Below, piece by piece: positions 52,261 to 64,000 of a DNA stretch of 64,000 bases. The DNA comes from Takakia lepidozioides (taxonomy: Eukaryota > Streptophyta > Takakiopsida > Takakiales > Takakiaceae): positions 73,718,001 through 73,782,000 of the forward strand of contig CM060733.1 of the NCBI GenBank assembly GCA_030704615.1. The letters run 5' to 3'. The notes below the pieces were generated by a model. The model did not search any database and had not been told where the DNA came from. It was given only the letters and a program-made list of their open reading frames with translations. How positions within the stretch are numbered: the first letter of the stretch is position 1; each line of letters starts with the position of its first letter. A program made the position numbers and the translations under genes.

Positions 52261-54254
52261 GCCAATGTCCAACCCTTCACACTACCTTTTTCCAAAAGAA
52301 GCCATTGCCCAAACAGCTCTCAGCCTTTCTACAAGTTTCAACCAAATACCCCAACAGCCCTCTTTTCCCTTCAACTGTGAACCTCAGTTGTTCATACCTG
52401 AGACCATACTGGAAATCAGTTCCAAAACCAAATCAGTGTCGGTATTGCTTCCCCATCCACATTATCCTTTCTCTGTTTTCAACAGTTCTAACTAACCCTC
52501 ACTGGTGTTTTCAATCAGCCAAGCTAGGTCTACATTGGTTCCAGTGTATCAATACCCAGGGCAGCATTGTGTACAGGTTTATAACACTGAAACAAAGAAC
52601 AAGAATGAAGACAAACAGTGACCATTCTGATTCAGTGACAAGCAATCTCTCCCCCACTCATTTCTCCTACTGACACTATAACATCAGGTGCATCCATCCT
52701 TTCCCTATCCTGGTTTGAAGTCCAGAGTCTCCATTCCATTTCCAAAACATTTTTCTCTATCACATGTCTCTACCTCCTTCTCCTCTACCAAGAGCCAGTC
52801 CTAAATCCACACCAAAACAATTTCTAAGTCACTACCCCCCAAAAACCGAAGCCCACAGTCTACGAACTTATCTGTTTTATCCTCCAGCGAAGCGGTGGAT
52901 CTGCCTGCCAAGATGGCACCTCACCATCGACTGTCAGCAGCCACTTCAACCTATTCTCCTTGTCTTGATTCCAATATTTATCATGCCATGATGGCTCCTC
53001 TTCATCCTATGGAACATCCTGTGGCTTGCCAACTAAATACTCTATCCTTCTATGCGTGCAATTCTTCCCTAAGAATTGACATGGTCCTATAGTAAGATGA
53101 CACAAAAGCAGCTATAAGCTTTGATTACAGATAACCTGAGTTGCCATCCAGCCAGCACTTCACATGCCTCATCCCCTCCATTGATTGTGCCCACAACTCA
53201 CTTCCTTGTGCTTCCGGCAGATGGCCGTTTTCCTTGCTTGCTCATCTGCCCATAACTGTTTTCTTCAAGGCAATGGCGACAGCGGTGGTGCGCCGCTCTT
53301 CTTACATGCTCCTACTCCAGGAATTGATCATCACTACGAGAGAAGCGACACCACTTTCCCTTACACAGAATACCAAGCAGAAGCACTTAATGTCGCTCTC
53401 AAAACCAAGCAGAGTCCCATAGCGTAGGTACAACCTCCCACAAACAGACGGCCCTGACAACCCCACTGCTCGCAGCAGCTGCTAAGAGTTGCCCGTCATC
53501 TTCCTCTTCGTTTTCCTCAACCCGCATTTCTAGGTTAAACACCTGGGATGAAAACGTTCATCCTACGGATGAAAATACGCATGGTCATGACTTAGCCATT
53601 TTTATCCTGGCAAAGCATAAGCACAGTATGCCCATGAAATTACCTGTATGCAGGGATATATCCCTCCTGCAGTTGTACAACGGGCACTCCCGTTGTAGTG
53701 ATGCAGGGTCTTAACGGTAAGACAAAATGTAATGTCACTCCCCTTCATTCACACTACATATGTAGTGTGTCTCCCTTTTTAAGTGTCAGGGTCCTCACTG
53801 ACCACCTTCACTGGCTGACCACCCACTGGTGGTATGAATGGTTTCAAATCCCGCCTACTTCTTACCCATTCCTTGTTTGCCCCATCTCTTAGCCTGCATC
53901 ATCAGCCCACTTCCCTTCCAGTATCATAAGGTACTCCCAACAGGTACATTGTGTTAATTCCCCTTTTGTTTCTGCTCCAGATATCTTGGTGAGGTCCGTT
54001 TATAATATTGTTTTTGATTGTCATGCCTTGGCCTTCAGCAAAGGAAAGCCCCTCTCTGCTCATAATCTTCATGGCCACTTCTGTCTGGCTGGTGCAAGTA
54101 GTGTTGTTCTCAAACTGAAACCACCACCTGGTTTCCATGCAGCTTATCATGCCAATTTCATGGCCTTCTTCCTTGGCCACAATTTTCGTGCTCCATCCCT
54201 GAGCTTGCATCATCGTCCAGCCTCTCTTGTTTAAGTGACAGCGTCCCGGCTGTC
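51620..54254. other. Unassigned sequence between R3 copies
   Basis: No family match by eye. The stretch is pyrimidine-rich on the + strand with many short frames. A minus-strand stretch reading TGTTGTATAAAAGTAG (about 51748-51763) is TATA-like and could mark an LTR of another element. A minus-strand frame at 53902-54213 (103 codons) and a plus-strand frame at 53185-53427 have some codon sense but no recognised motif. It could be the flank of the insertion of the 54255 element. Confidence 0.4.
52211..52258 (+). repeat. (TC)n microsatellite
   Basis: An uninterrupted dinucleotide run of 24 TC units, at the centre of a pyrimidine-rich region. Confidence 0.95.
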
Positions 54255-55244
54255 TGTCGCGCGGCTTCTACTCACCCATCCCTTCGCTATCCGAGGCGGA
54301 AACTCAAAGATAGAAGAGTTGGAAATCTCTAAGTACTCAGCCCGCGTAGAACAATCAGTCATGACCTACAGCTAGTGTATCATGGGGGTGTTTCCTCTTT
54401 GTTTCCCTTTTGGCATTCATGTTAGCTACCTTACCATTGATAATTAAGTATCAGTTTGCTTCATCAATTTATCGGATTCCATCAACCCATCCATTCATTC
54501 CACAGCTTCACTCAGGTCTCTCTACACAGTGTGGTTGTATCGTATAAGTATCAGATTATGATTTATCAGGTATCAGGCCGAAGCCATTGTGTCTCTAATC
54601 TGCTCTACAATATCACTACAGTTTTGCATATAACAAGCATCTACTAATCATCTCTCCTCCTTCACCGTGCTCTCCATCTTTGCTTCCGTTCTTACTCTCC
54701 GCCCGATCCTCTCTCTCTCCTGACGTGCTTCCAAGAATCATCCCCAAAAAGCCCCCTACTCAGTCCTTGCTTCTCCCTTTATCTTCCTACCCGTGGCTCT
54801 AACCGTTTCCCTCACTAACCGTCGTCCGTGAACTAACATGTTCCATTTGCAGGTGTTGTTCCCCACAGTCATTCCCTGTCCTGCTCTCCGTTCCCTATGA
54901 TCGTGACAGCTGTGTCAAGCTGTGACTGGCTGTGTGAAACTGTGACGGGCTGTGATTGGCTGTGTGACTGTGTTTGGCTGTGTCGGGCTGTGACTGGCTG
55001 TGTGGCTGTGTCGGCTGTGACGGGCTGTGTTGGCTGTGATGGCTGTGTCGGGCTGTGACGAGCTGTGCTGACTGTGTCTGGCTGTGTCGTCTGTGACGGG
55101 CTGTGTTGGCTGTGACGGGCTGTGTAACCCCCTCTACAGTGCGCTGCTGTCACCCCTAAGGCTCCTGTTGGTCTCAGTCTGTGCAAAATTAGGGGTACCC
55201 TACAGATCCCGTATAAGTGTCTAAGTCCCAGACAGTCCCTAACA
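54255..55244 (-). repeat. R3 LTR f
   Basis: Reverse complement LTR from TGTCGCGCGGC to CCCTAACA, about 990 bp. The polypurine tract follows on the minus strand (CTCCCCTCTCAAAAAG on +), so it is the 3' LTR of a minus-strand element. Its minisatellite lies at about 54905-55130. Confidence 0.88.
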
Positions 55245-56578
55245 TTACCCCTCCCCTCTCAAAAAGCCGTGTCCTCACGGTTTACTGATTGCGATTAGCA
55301 AACCTTTGTGAGTGAGCACCTTTCTGACGTTGAGAGTTTTGTGGCGGACTGTGTGTACGAGCCCGAGGTCTGTCCTGTCGAGACTCCTTTACTCAGAACG
55401 ACGCCGCCTCTTGCGCTTAATTCCCTCCAATTTCTTGATCCTTTCTCTGGCTTTCTATTGGCTGTAACCACTGTGACTTGATTTTGATTCATTTTTCTTT
55501 ATTGGACTTTCCCTGCTGGATAGTCCACTAGGATCACTATTGTGGCAAGAATTTCGCTTTTCTGTACTTGCCGTTTGTTCCGTTCCCCTTTTTCCGTATT
55601 CATTAATGGGCCCGCCTTTCATCCATTTGACGTCCGTTATTGTCTCTTTCTTTAGTACCCCTGTCTTGCACTTCCTTCTCGGCTGTGTGTCGCGCCCTGA
55701 CTTCCACGTGTCTATTTTTAAACTGGTTTCCATCTTTTCTTACGTCAGCCATTTTCCTGAAGTTATTGTGCGCCAGCCTGTCACTGATTCTATGGATCGT
55801 GTAATCCTAGTAGGCTGTGTGGGAGCTGTGACAGGCTCTGTCATACTGTGGTAGCTGTGATAGGCTGTGATGACGTGGTAAGCTGTGATAGGCTGTGACA
55901 CGCTGTGGTAGGTTGTGATAGGCTGTGTTTCGCCGTGCTGGGCTGTTGAATAGGCTGTGTCACGTCGTGATGGGCTGTGATGGGTTGTGTTTCGGCCTTG
56001 ATGGGCTGTGATAGGCTGTGTCACGCTTGTTTTGGCCCGCCCTAGTCATATATGTCGGCCTAGCAACAAGTGCTCCATACTCCGTTCGTAACACTGGTGT
56101 CAGCCCGGACTGCTCTTGCGTTTCAACATGCAAGTCATGCCTGCAGGGTTTGTCATGGATACCACTGTATCCCTTTAGACTTATTGGCATGACTCTTTCC
56201 CAGCATTTCTTTGTTAATGGTTTGTAACATGGCGGTGTTGTTATCATACATTTTTTGTATGACATAAGGTCCTTTCCATGTGATTTAAGCTTAGAAGCTT
56301 TAATCTTTCCTTTCTTCTAAACATAGAACCAAATCCCTCTTAAAAGTGTTTAACTTGGCCTCATCAAACTGTTCCTTTTCTCTTCATCTGAATTCTGGTC
56401 ATATTATCAGCTGCTCAGCACGTACTTCTTCCACATGATATAATTCATGTTTCCTGACCTTAAGGAATCTTGCAATTCCATTCCTTTCCCACTCCGTTCT
56501 CATGGTAGGTAACAGGAATTCCACTGTAAGGAAGGCTTCCATACCATAAACTAATTGGAAGGTGTAATCTTTAGTGGT
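55245..56578 (-). pseudogene. R3 remnant: integrase tail, linker and end of the 3' extension, with an internal deletion
   Basis: From the gap edge the minus strand carries the integrase tail (EALLTVEF-like, GKERN), the linker with TAYHS-type repeats (about 55800-56030) and then at about 55370 jumps to the last 30 residues of the 3' extension (RARTHSPP...FANRNQ) and LTR f. About 3.5 kb of the 3' extension is deleted. Many small indels. Confidence 0.75.
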
Positions 56579-57078
56579 NNNNNNNNNNNNNNNNNNNNNN
56601 NNNNNNNNNNNNNNNNNNNNNNNNNNNNNNNNNNNNNNNNNNNNNNNNNNNNNNNNNNNNNNNNNNNNNNNNNNNNNNNNNNNNNNNNNNNNNNNNNNNN
56701 NNNNNNNNNNNNNNNNNNNNNNNNNNNNNNNNNNNNNNNNNNNNNNNNNNNNNNNNNNNNNNNNNNNNNNNNNNNNNNNNNNNNNNNNNNNNNNNNNNNN
56801 NNNNNNNNNNNNNNNNNNNNNNNNNNNNNNNNNNNNNNNNNNNNNNNNNNNNNNNNNNNNNNNNNNNNNNNNNNNNNNNNNNNNNNNNNNNNNNNNNNNN
56901 NNNNNNNNNNNNNNNNNNNNNNNNNNNNNNNNNNNNNNNNNNNNNNNNNNNNNNNNNNNNNNNNNNNNNNNNNNNNNNNNNNNNNNNNNNNNNNNNNNNN
57001 NNNNNNNNNNNNNNNNNNNNNNNNNNNNNNNNNNNNNNNNNNNNNNNNNNNNNNNNNNNNNNNNNNNNNNNNNNNNNN
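56579..57078. other. Assembly gap, 500 N
   Basis: Exactly 500 N. The round size suggests a placeholder, not a measured gap. The sequences on both sides are R3, but they are not collinear (integrase tail before it, middle of the 3' extension after it). Confidence 1.
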
Positions 57079-59880
57079 GCGCTGTGTTTGTGGTTGTGTA
57101 GTAACCAAGGTTCAGCTACTGGTACCACTGAATGTTGTGGTGGTGGTGGTACTGGCTCCTGTATCATTGGCATCTCCTGCACCTCTGTGAAGACTGAAAA
57201 GCCAAAGTTCTGGCTTGTAAATAAGAAGCCATTAGCTGTTCCTGAGGGATATAGACTCTTGGTCGATGTGTTTGAAATGAGGTCTTCCACTTGAGTCTGG
57301 AGTCCGTCTACATCCTCTTGTAACTCTGCTATCCTACTATAGACATTGTCTATAGTAGTTGTGGCAATGTTCTGCACCTGCAGCCTGAGCATCATTCATC
57401 TCGTTTTGGGTGAGCTTCCGTGGGGCTTTGCCCTCTACTGGCCCTTGTGCTAACCAGACCTGCATAAGGCTGTTATCCACCAAGCTGCTTGTGGTTCCCC
57501 TGAGAGTTTGCTCCTCTCTTAGCTTGTACAATTCCAATGCTGTTGTAAAGGCCTCCATGCGCTTCGCCTGTGGCTCAACCAATTGCGCATAAGCAGCAAG
57601 TAGATTATTGGCTTCCTTCCAAGCCTTGTTACTGACCGCGATTTCATTTCTATTGGCCATGATGGTTTGTTGCAACTCACGATGTGTTTCTCTTGATCAG
57701 CTTCCATCTGCCTGTATTGCTTGAAAGTATTTTCATTGCGACAGATTGTATTCTTCATATCGACAATGAGCTTCATTTGCTCAACATTCTCTTCTTCTGC
57801 CTTCGTACATTTTCCGCTTGACTGTTTATTTCTTTTGTTGATTGGTCAAGCATAGTTGTAAATGTAGCACATTGTATCGCCATCTTGTTATGCACTGTCT
57901 GCAACTCCGTATGTAGTGCATTCAGTTCTTGCAACTGCTTTCATGCTGCACCTGCATTTGGTATAGCTGTTGCTTATGTGCTTCGTGCAACTGGTCTTGC
58001 GCTAGGCCTGCCTCAATCAATTGTTGCTTGGCCAATTGCAAAGCCATTTCTGTATTGCCCAAGTCCTGCTTCATCTTGAGAGTGACCTCTTCATTGACCT
58101 TGTTTGCACACTCAGTGGCAAGTCGAGCCTCAAACTCCTTCCTGAGTTCCTCTTTCAAGGCTGTCAATTGGGTAATTGGAACATGGGATTTGACATAAGT
58201 CCCCAACAAATTAAGTGTCCTGCCTATGGAACTCATCAGCATTGCCTGTTGAGGGTCATCATGGTGAGGTTGCTGCTGTTCCTCCTGATCTTCAACAGTA
58301 TGATGTCTCACTAACCCTTCAGGCCATTGTCCCACCGGATTTTCTTCCTGAACTACTTCATCTATCACCGGTGCTACAGTGTCATGACCTTCCGCCTGTG
58401 GTACCTCCGACACAGGTGTGTGTATTATATGCACCTCAGGATTTCCCTGGGCAATTGTTGCACCTCTGGGATTTCTGTCTCCTTGACCAGACCAGAATAT
58501 TCATAGAGAAGGTCCCCTTTCTCTATTCTGCCACTATCTGTTTGTAGTTGGAATATCTATCCCTTCACTTTCCAAATCAATTATTCGGGTTGAGCTGCAT
58601 GGATAACTTGTGACCTTGTGACAAGTCGTTCAAGTGGTTGTGATGGTTGTGATGCAGAAGTAACTTCCTCCTCCCTCTCTGAAGGTCCTGCTTCCAGTAA
58701 TAGCATTTGTCTGTGCTGCTGTGCCCCTTCCTGGCCATGAGCTTGGGAAACATTATCATGCGGAATCCGTGAAGCCAGTGGATCCGCCACTACAGTCTTT
58801 CCCCTTCTCTGCCTCTTAGTCTCGGGTTGTGCTGCTAGTCCACCCTCACTGTGTGAAGAGCCTTGCTCTTCCATTGCAGTTGTTTCTGGCTCAAACACTC
58901 CCATTTCCTTCCTTTCTTGTGCATTAAGTATGCCAGAATTAAGGATTATTTGAGCAATGATTGGGCCAGACACTATGATAGGAGACTTTGCGGTAGTAAC
59001 CTTGTAATCTTTTCATCTCCTCTACTAGTGCGTTGTACATTATGTCCGCCCATTGTACCTCTTGTCCCTTCAGGCCTTTGAGTATTTCCTCTGTGAAGGA
59101 TCTGCTCAAATATTGTTGGTTCTGTTTCAGGGCAATCAGAACGTTCAATACCTGGCCTATCTCTTTAACCCTGGGTACACAGCTTTGGTACAAGCATAAC
59201 CCTGAGTTTTAAAGAAACTCCTTCTTGGAATAAGTCCCCTATTTGCAGTCTTGCCCTGTGTTCCTCCACATGCACCTGACCTGCTGGCAATCGAAACAAT
59301 TGCTGGAGGTATAGGGGAGTAATCATTAATTCAACTCCCTTCACCGTTGTTGTTCCTGTCCTTGGCTCAAAGTTCTGCAAAAATTGTAACATGTACTGTC
59401 TATGGTGTAGTGTCAAATCTAGGCTTTGCAATCCTTCCAATCTCAGCTCCTCCAGTATCTTTATCGCCTGTGGGGTAGCCATCGTTTGTTTCTGCAGAAT
59501 TGTGGTGCTCTTCACCCTGATTTCCTCCATTCCTCTCACTCTCTTCATTTTAGACTCACAGAACTGCTTTGGCTGTAACAACTGCAGGAATGCCTGTAGT
59601 GCACAAAATATAAACGTATGGTTGCCGCAGAAAGCTATGGGTAATTTCTTGTAAGCCTGCGGGGCTTGCAAGCATTGCTCAAGAGAAAAGCTCTGCTCTG
59701 TCCTTTCATGTCTATGCCACTGCGTAAGTAATATTGCGAGCGTATAGTCTGTTAGTTCCTCCATAGTTTCAAGTTATAGCATTTATGGCCTGTCCTGTCG
59801 AGACGCCCGTTACTCAGAACGACGCCGCCTCTTGCGCTCAATTTCCCTCCATTTTCTTGATCCTTTCTCTGGTTTTCTAG
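57079..59880 (-). pseudogene. R3 remnant: 3' extension (N-terminal two thirds)
   Basis: The minus strand starts in the linker (about 59880), then MEELTDYTLAILLTQW (59764), SFSLEQCLQAPQAYKKLPIAF, the folded N-terminal region, the coiled coil (about 58200-57480) and the Pro-rich hinge up to the gap. The Gly/stop codon of copies H and N is Gln here (SLEQCLQAP). Frameshifts at about 59190, 58430, 57940 and 57670. Confidence 0.8.
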
Positions 59881-62800
59881 ACATGTACAGCTCAAACAGT
59901 GTGCGCCAACGCACACTGTTTGAGCTGCCACTGAATGGTTATTTCATCATCATAAGCCTGCCCTGGAAGACCGAATTTAGCACCCAAAAAACAGTGACAT
60001 GTACAGCTCAAACAGTGTGCGTTGGAGCACACTGTTTGAGCTGCCACTGAATGGTTATTTCATCATCATAAACCTGCCTTGGAAGTCCGAATTTAACACC
60101 AAAAAAATAGTAACATGTACAGCTCAAACAGTGTGCGCCAACGCACACTGTTTGAGCTGCCACTGAATGGTTATTTCATCATCATAAACGTGCCCTGGAA
60201 GTCCGAATTTAACACCCAAAAAACAGTGACATGTACAGCTCAAACAGTGTGCGTTGGAGCACACTGTTTGAGCTGCCACTGAATGGTTATTTCATCATCA
60301 TAAACCTGCCCTAGAACTCCTAATTTAACACTAAAAAAATAGTGACATGTACAGCTCAAACAGTGTGCGTTGGCGCACACTGTTTGAGCTGCCACTGAAT
60401 GGTTATTTCATCATCATAAACCTGCCTTGGAAGTCCGAATTTAACACCAAAAAAACAGTGACATGTACAGCTCAAACAGTGTGCGCCAACGCACAGTGTT
60501 TGAGCTGCCACTGAATGGTTATTTCATCATCATAAAAATGCCCTCGAAGTCCGAATTTAACACCAAAAAACAGTGACATGTACAGCTCAAACAGTGTGCG
60601 CCAACGCACACTGTTTGAGCTGCCACTGAATGGTTATTTCATCATCATAACCCTGCCCTGGAAGACCGAATTAGCACCAAAAAAACAGTGACATGTACAG
60701 CTCAAACAGTGTGCGTTGGAGCACACTGTTTGAGCTGCCACTGAATGGTTATTTCATCATCATAAACCTGCCTGGAACTCCTAATTTAACACTAAAAAAA
60801 ATGGTGACATGTACAGCTCAAACAGTGTGCGTTGGCGCACACTGTTTGAGCTGCCACTGAATGGGTTTCATCATCATAAACCTGCCCTGGAAGTCCGAAT
60901 TTAACACAAAAAAAATAGTGACATGTACAGCTCAAACAGTGTGCGCCAACGCACATTGTTTGAGCTGCCACTGAATGGTTATTTCATCATCATAAATGTG
61001 CCCTGGAAGTCCGAATTTAACACCAAAAAAAGAGTGACATGTACAGCTCAAAGAGTGTGCCCCAACACACACTGTTTGAGCTGCCACTGAATGGTTATTT
61101 CATCATCATAAACCTGCCCTGGAAGTCCGAATTTAACACTAAAAAAAACAGTGACATGTACAGCTCAAACAGTGTGCGTTGGCGCACAATGTTTGAGCTG
61201 CCACTGAATGGTTATTTCATCCTCAGAACCGTGCCCTAAATGCCAAATTTAAACCTGAAAAAACACTTAAATGTATAGCTCAGACAGTGACATGTTCAGC
61301 TGAAACAGTGTGCGCCAATGCACACTGTTTGAGCTACCACTGAATGGTTATTTCATCATCAGACCCGTGCCTAAATGCCGAATTTAAACCGGAAAAACAC
61401 TTAAATGTAGAGCTCAAACAGTGTGCGCCAACGCACAGTGTTTGAGCTGCCACTGAATGGTTATTTCATCATCATAAAACTGCCCTGGAAGTCCGAATTT
61501 AACACCAAAAAAACAGTGACATGTACAGCTCAAACAGTGTGCGCCAACGCACACTGTTTGAGCTGCCACTGAATGGTTATTTCATCATCATAACCCTGCC
61601 CTGGAAGACCGAATTTAGCACCAAAAAAACAGTGACATGTACAGCTCAAACAGTGTGCGTTGGAGCACACTGTTTGAGCTGCCACTGAATGGTTATTTCA
61701 TCATCATAAACCTGCCCTGGAACTCCTAATTTAACACTAAAAAAATGGTGACATGTACAGCTCAAACAGTGTGCGTTGGCGCACACTGTTTGAGCTGCCA
61801 CTGAATGGTTATTTCATCATCATAAACCTGCCCTGGAAGTCCGAATTTAACACCAAAAAAATAGTGACATGTACAGCTCAAACAGTGTGCGCCAACGCAC
61901 ATTGTTTGAGCTGCCACTGAATGGTTATTTCATCATCATAAATGTGCCCTGGAAGTCCGAATTTAACACCAAAAAAAAGAGTGACATGTACAGCTCAAAG
62001 AGTGTGCCCCAACACACACTGTTTGAGCTGCCACTGAATGGTTATTTCATCATCATAAACCTGCCCTGGAAGTCCGAATTTAACACTAAAAAAACAGTGA
62101 CATGTACAGCTCAAACAGTGTGCGTTGGCGCACAATGTTTGAGCTGCCACTGAATGGTTATTTCATCCTCAGAACCGTGCCCTAAATGCCAAATTTAAAC
62201 CTGAAAAAACACTTAAATGTATAGCTCAGACAGTGACATGTTCAGCTGAAACAGTGTGCGCCAATGCACACTGTTTGAGCTACCACTGAATGGTTATTTC
62301 ATCATCAGACCCGTGCCTAAATGCCGAATTTAAACCGGAAAAACACTTAAATGTAGAGCTCAAACAGTGTGCGCCAACGCACACTGTTTGAGCTGCCACT
62401 GAATGGTTATTTCATCCTCAGAAACGTGCCCTAAATGCAAAATTTTAACACCAAATAAACACTTACATGTTCAGCTCAAATAGTGTAAGCCAACGCACAC
62501 TACTTGACCTGCCACTGAATGGTTATTTCATCATCATAAAACTGCCCTGGAAGTCCGAATTTAACACCAAAAAAACAGTGACATGTACAGCTCAAACAGT
62601 GTGCGCCAATGCACACTGTTTGAACTGCCACTGAATGGTTATTTCATACTCAGAAACGTGCCCTAAATGCCGAATTTCAATCGAAAAAAACACTTACATG
62701 TTCAACTCAAACAGTGTGCGCCAACGCACACTGTTTCAGCTGCCACTGAATGGTTATTTCATCATCATAAACCTGCCCTGGAAGTCCGAATTTAACACTA

Positions 62801-64000
62801 AGAAACAGTGACATGTACAGCTCAAACAGTGTGCGCCAACGCAGACTGTTTGAGCTGCCACTGAATGGTTATTTCATCATCAGAAACGTGCCCTAAATGC
62901 CGAATTTTAACACCAAGAAAACAGTGACATGTTCAGCTGAAATAGTGTGCGCCAAGGCACACTGTTTGAGCTGCCACTGAATGGTTATTTCATCCTCAGA
63001 ACCGTGCCCTAAATGCCGAATTTAAACCGGGAAAACACTTAAATGTAGAGCTCAAACAGTGTGCGCCAACGCACACTGTTTGAGCTGCCACTGAATGGTT
63101 ATTTCATCCTCAGAACCGTGCCCTCAATGCCGAATTTAAACTGGAAAAACACTTAAATGTAGAGATCAAACAGTGTGCGCCAACGCACACTGTTTGAGCT
63201 GCCACTGAATGGTTATTTCATCATCATAAACCTGCTCTAAATTCCAAATTTTAACACCAGAAAAACACTTACATGTTCAGCTCAAACAGTGTGCGCGAAT
63301 GCACACTGTTTGAGCTGCCACTGAATGGTTATTTCATCCTCAGAAACGTGCCCTAAATGACGAATTTTAACACCAAAAAAACACTTACATGTTCAGCACA
63401 AACAGTGTGCGCCAACGCACATTGTTTGAACTGCCACTGAATGGTTATTTCATCATCATAAACCTGCACTGGAAGTCCGAATTTAACACGAAAAAAACAG
63501 TGACATGTACAGCTCAAACAGTGTGCGCCAACGCACACTGTTTGAGCTGCCACTGAATGGTTATTTCATCCTCAGAACCGTGCCCTAAATGCCGAATTTA
63601 AACCGGAAAAACACTTAAATGTAGAGCTCAAACAATGTGCGCCAACGCACACTGTTTGAGCTGCCACTGAATGGTTATTTCATCATCATAAACGTGCCCT
63701 GGAAGTCCGAATTTAACACCAAAAAAACAGTGACATGTACAGCTCAAACAGTGTGCGCCAACGCACACTGTTTGAGCTGCCACTGAATGGTTATTTCATC
63801 CTCAGAACCGTGCCCTAAATGCCGAATTTAAACCTGAAAAACACTTAAATGTACAGCTCAGACAGTGTGCGCCAACGCACACTGTTTGAGCTGCCACTGA
63901 ATGGTTATTTCATCCTCAGAAACGTGCCCTAAATGCCGAATTCTAAAACCAAAAAAACACTTACATGTTCAGCTCAAACAGTGTGCGCCAACGCACACTA
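59881..64000 (+). repeat. 116-bp satellite with an 18-bp-stem hairpin in each monomer
   Basis: Monomers start at 59881, 59997, 60113, 60229, 60345 and 60461, exactly 116 bp apart. About 35 monomers run to the window end. Each begins ACATGTA followed by stem CAGCTCAAACAGTGTGCG, a 4-nt loop and the complementary stem CGCACACTGTTTGAGCTG, then CCACTGAATGGTTATTTCAT and a variable A-rich spacer. Two spacer classes alternate: CATCATAAACCTGCCCTGG and CCTCAGAACCGTGCCCTAA. The array starts abruptly in R3 linker sequence and continues beyond the window. Confidence 0.97.
60479..62362 (+). repeat. Higher-order repeat, two copies of an eight-monomer block (about 943 bp)
   Basis: Monomer variants occur in the same order twice: loop CCAA with the CACAGTG arm (60479; 61421), CCAA, TTGG with an A mismatch (60709; 61653), TTGG, CCAA with CACATTG, the CCCCAACACA variant, TTGG with CACAATG, and a monomer with an extra ATAGCTCAGACAGTGAC insertion. 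The offset is 942-944 bp. This is recent block duplication inside the satellite. Confidence 0.85.

Noticed and set aside
52209-52673. Ser/Leu-rich frame across the TC tract
   Set aside because: Driven by the (TC)n microsatellite; no support.
53902-54213. 103-codon minus-strand frame as a Copia polyprotein piece
   Set aside because: Slight resemblance in composition only. No GDSGA, integrase or RT motif is present.
59832-63553. Short frames repeating MYSSNSVRQRTLFELPLNGYF
   Set aside because: Translation of the 116-bp satellite; frame breaks every one or two monomers.
59881-64000. CRISPR-like repeat-spacer array
   Set aside because: The spacers are themselves repeated with small variations, the monomer length is constant and the context is eukaryotic retroelements. 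It is a satellite.

Overview
This window is a stack of transposable elements and satellite DNA from a green-plant-type nuclear genome. No ordinary host gene, rRNA or tRNA could be supported. A streptophyte alga (Chara-like charophyte) is the best guess. The reasons are plant-type tRNA primer sites (iMet and probably Arg), Ty3/gypsy elements with plant-like gag-pol, SWIM-type Mutator-like transposases, short GT-AG introns, and a Ty3/gypsy element carrying a C5-cytosine DNA methyltransferase, an arrangement I remember being reported from charophytes. The species is inference. A 500-N scaffold gap lies at 56579-57078.

Layout. (1) 637-7117 (+): a decayed Ty3/gypsy element encoding, in order, unassigned N-terminal segments, a C5 DNA methyltransferase, reverse transcriptase, RNase H, integrase and a PHD finger, then a 446-bp LTR and the start of a second LTR copy. 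(2) 7204-10260 (+): a Mutator-like element (MULE) with a transposase core, a SWIM zinc finger and a right terminal inverted repeat built from CATGAGC words. (3) 10261-14405 (+): a second Ty3/gypsy element primed by tRNA-iMet, cut in its RT by the next element. (4) 14406-20877: the left part of a large MULE of the same terminal-repeat family. It has GGCGCC-centred subterminal repeats, an intron-containing minus-strand gene with a SAM-methyltransferase-like motif, a roughly 60-bp palindromic array and a SWIM remnant. A second copy in inverse orientation lies at 34373-39359. (5) 20878-51619: three nested copies of a large Tat/Ogre-like Ty3 family (called R3 here): outer copy O (+), copy H (-) inserted in the RT of O, and copy N (+) inserted in the protease of H. 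Target-site duplications and sister LTRs support the nesting, and they show that 20878-23552 is inverted relative to its parents. (6) 51620-54254: unassigned sequence with a (TC)n tract. (7) 54255-59880 (-): R3 remnants on both sides of the gap. (8) 59881-64000: a 116-bp satellite whose monomer contains a 40-bp hairpin with a 4-nt loop that appears in both orientations.

How the parts relate. Element 1 pairs a DNA-methylation writer with a chromatin reader on one polyprotein. The large MULE pairs a transposase-derived SWIM protein with a methyltransferase-like gene. R3 carries an extra ORF before gag and a coiled-coil extension of more than 1000 residues after integrase. Almost all reading frames are broken by one or two frameshifts or single stops, so the copies look fairly recent but dead. 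The interest lies in their architecture.
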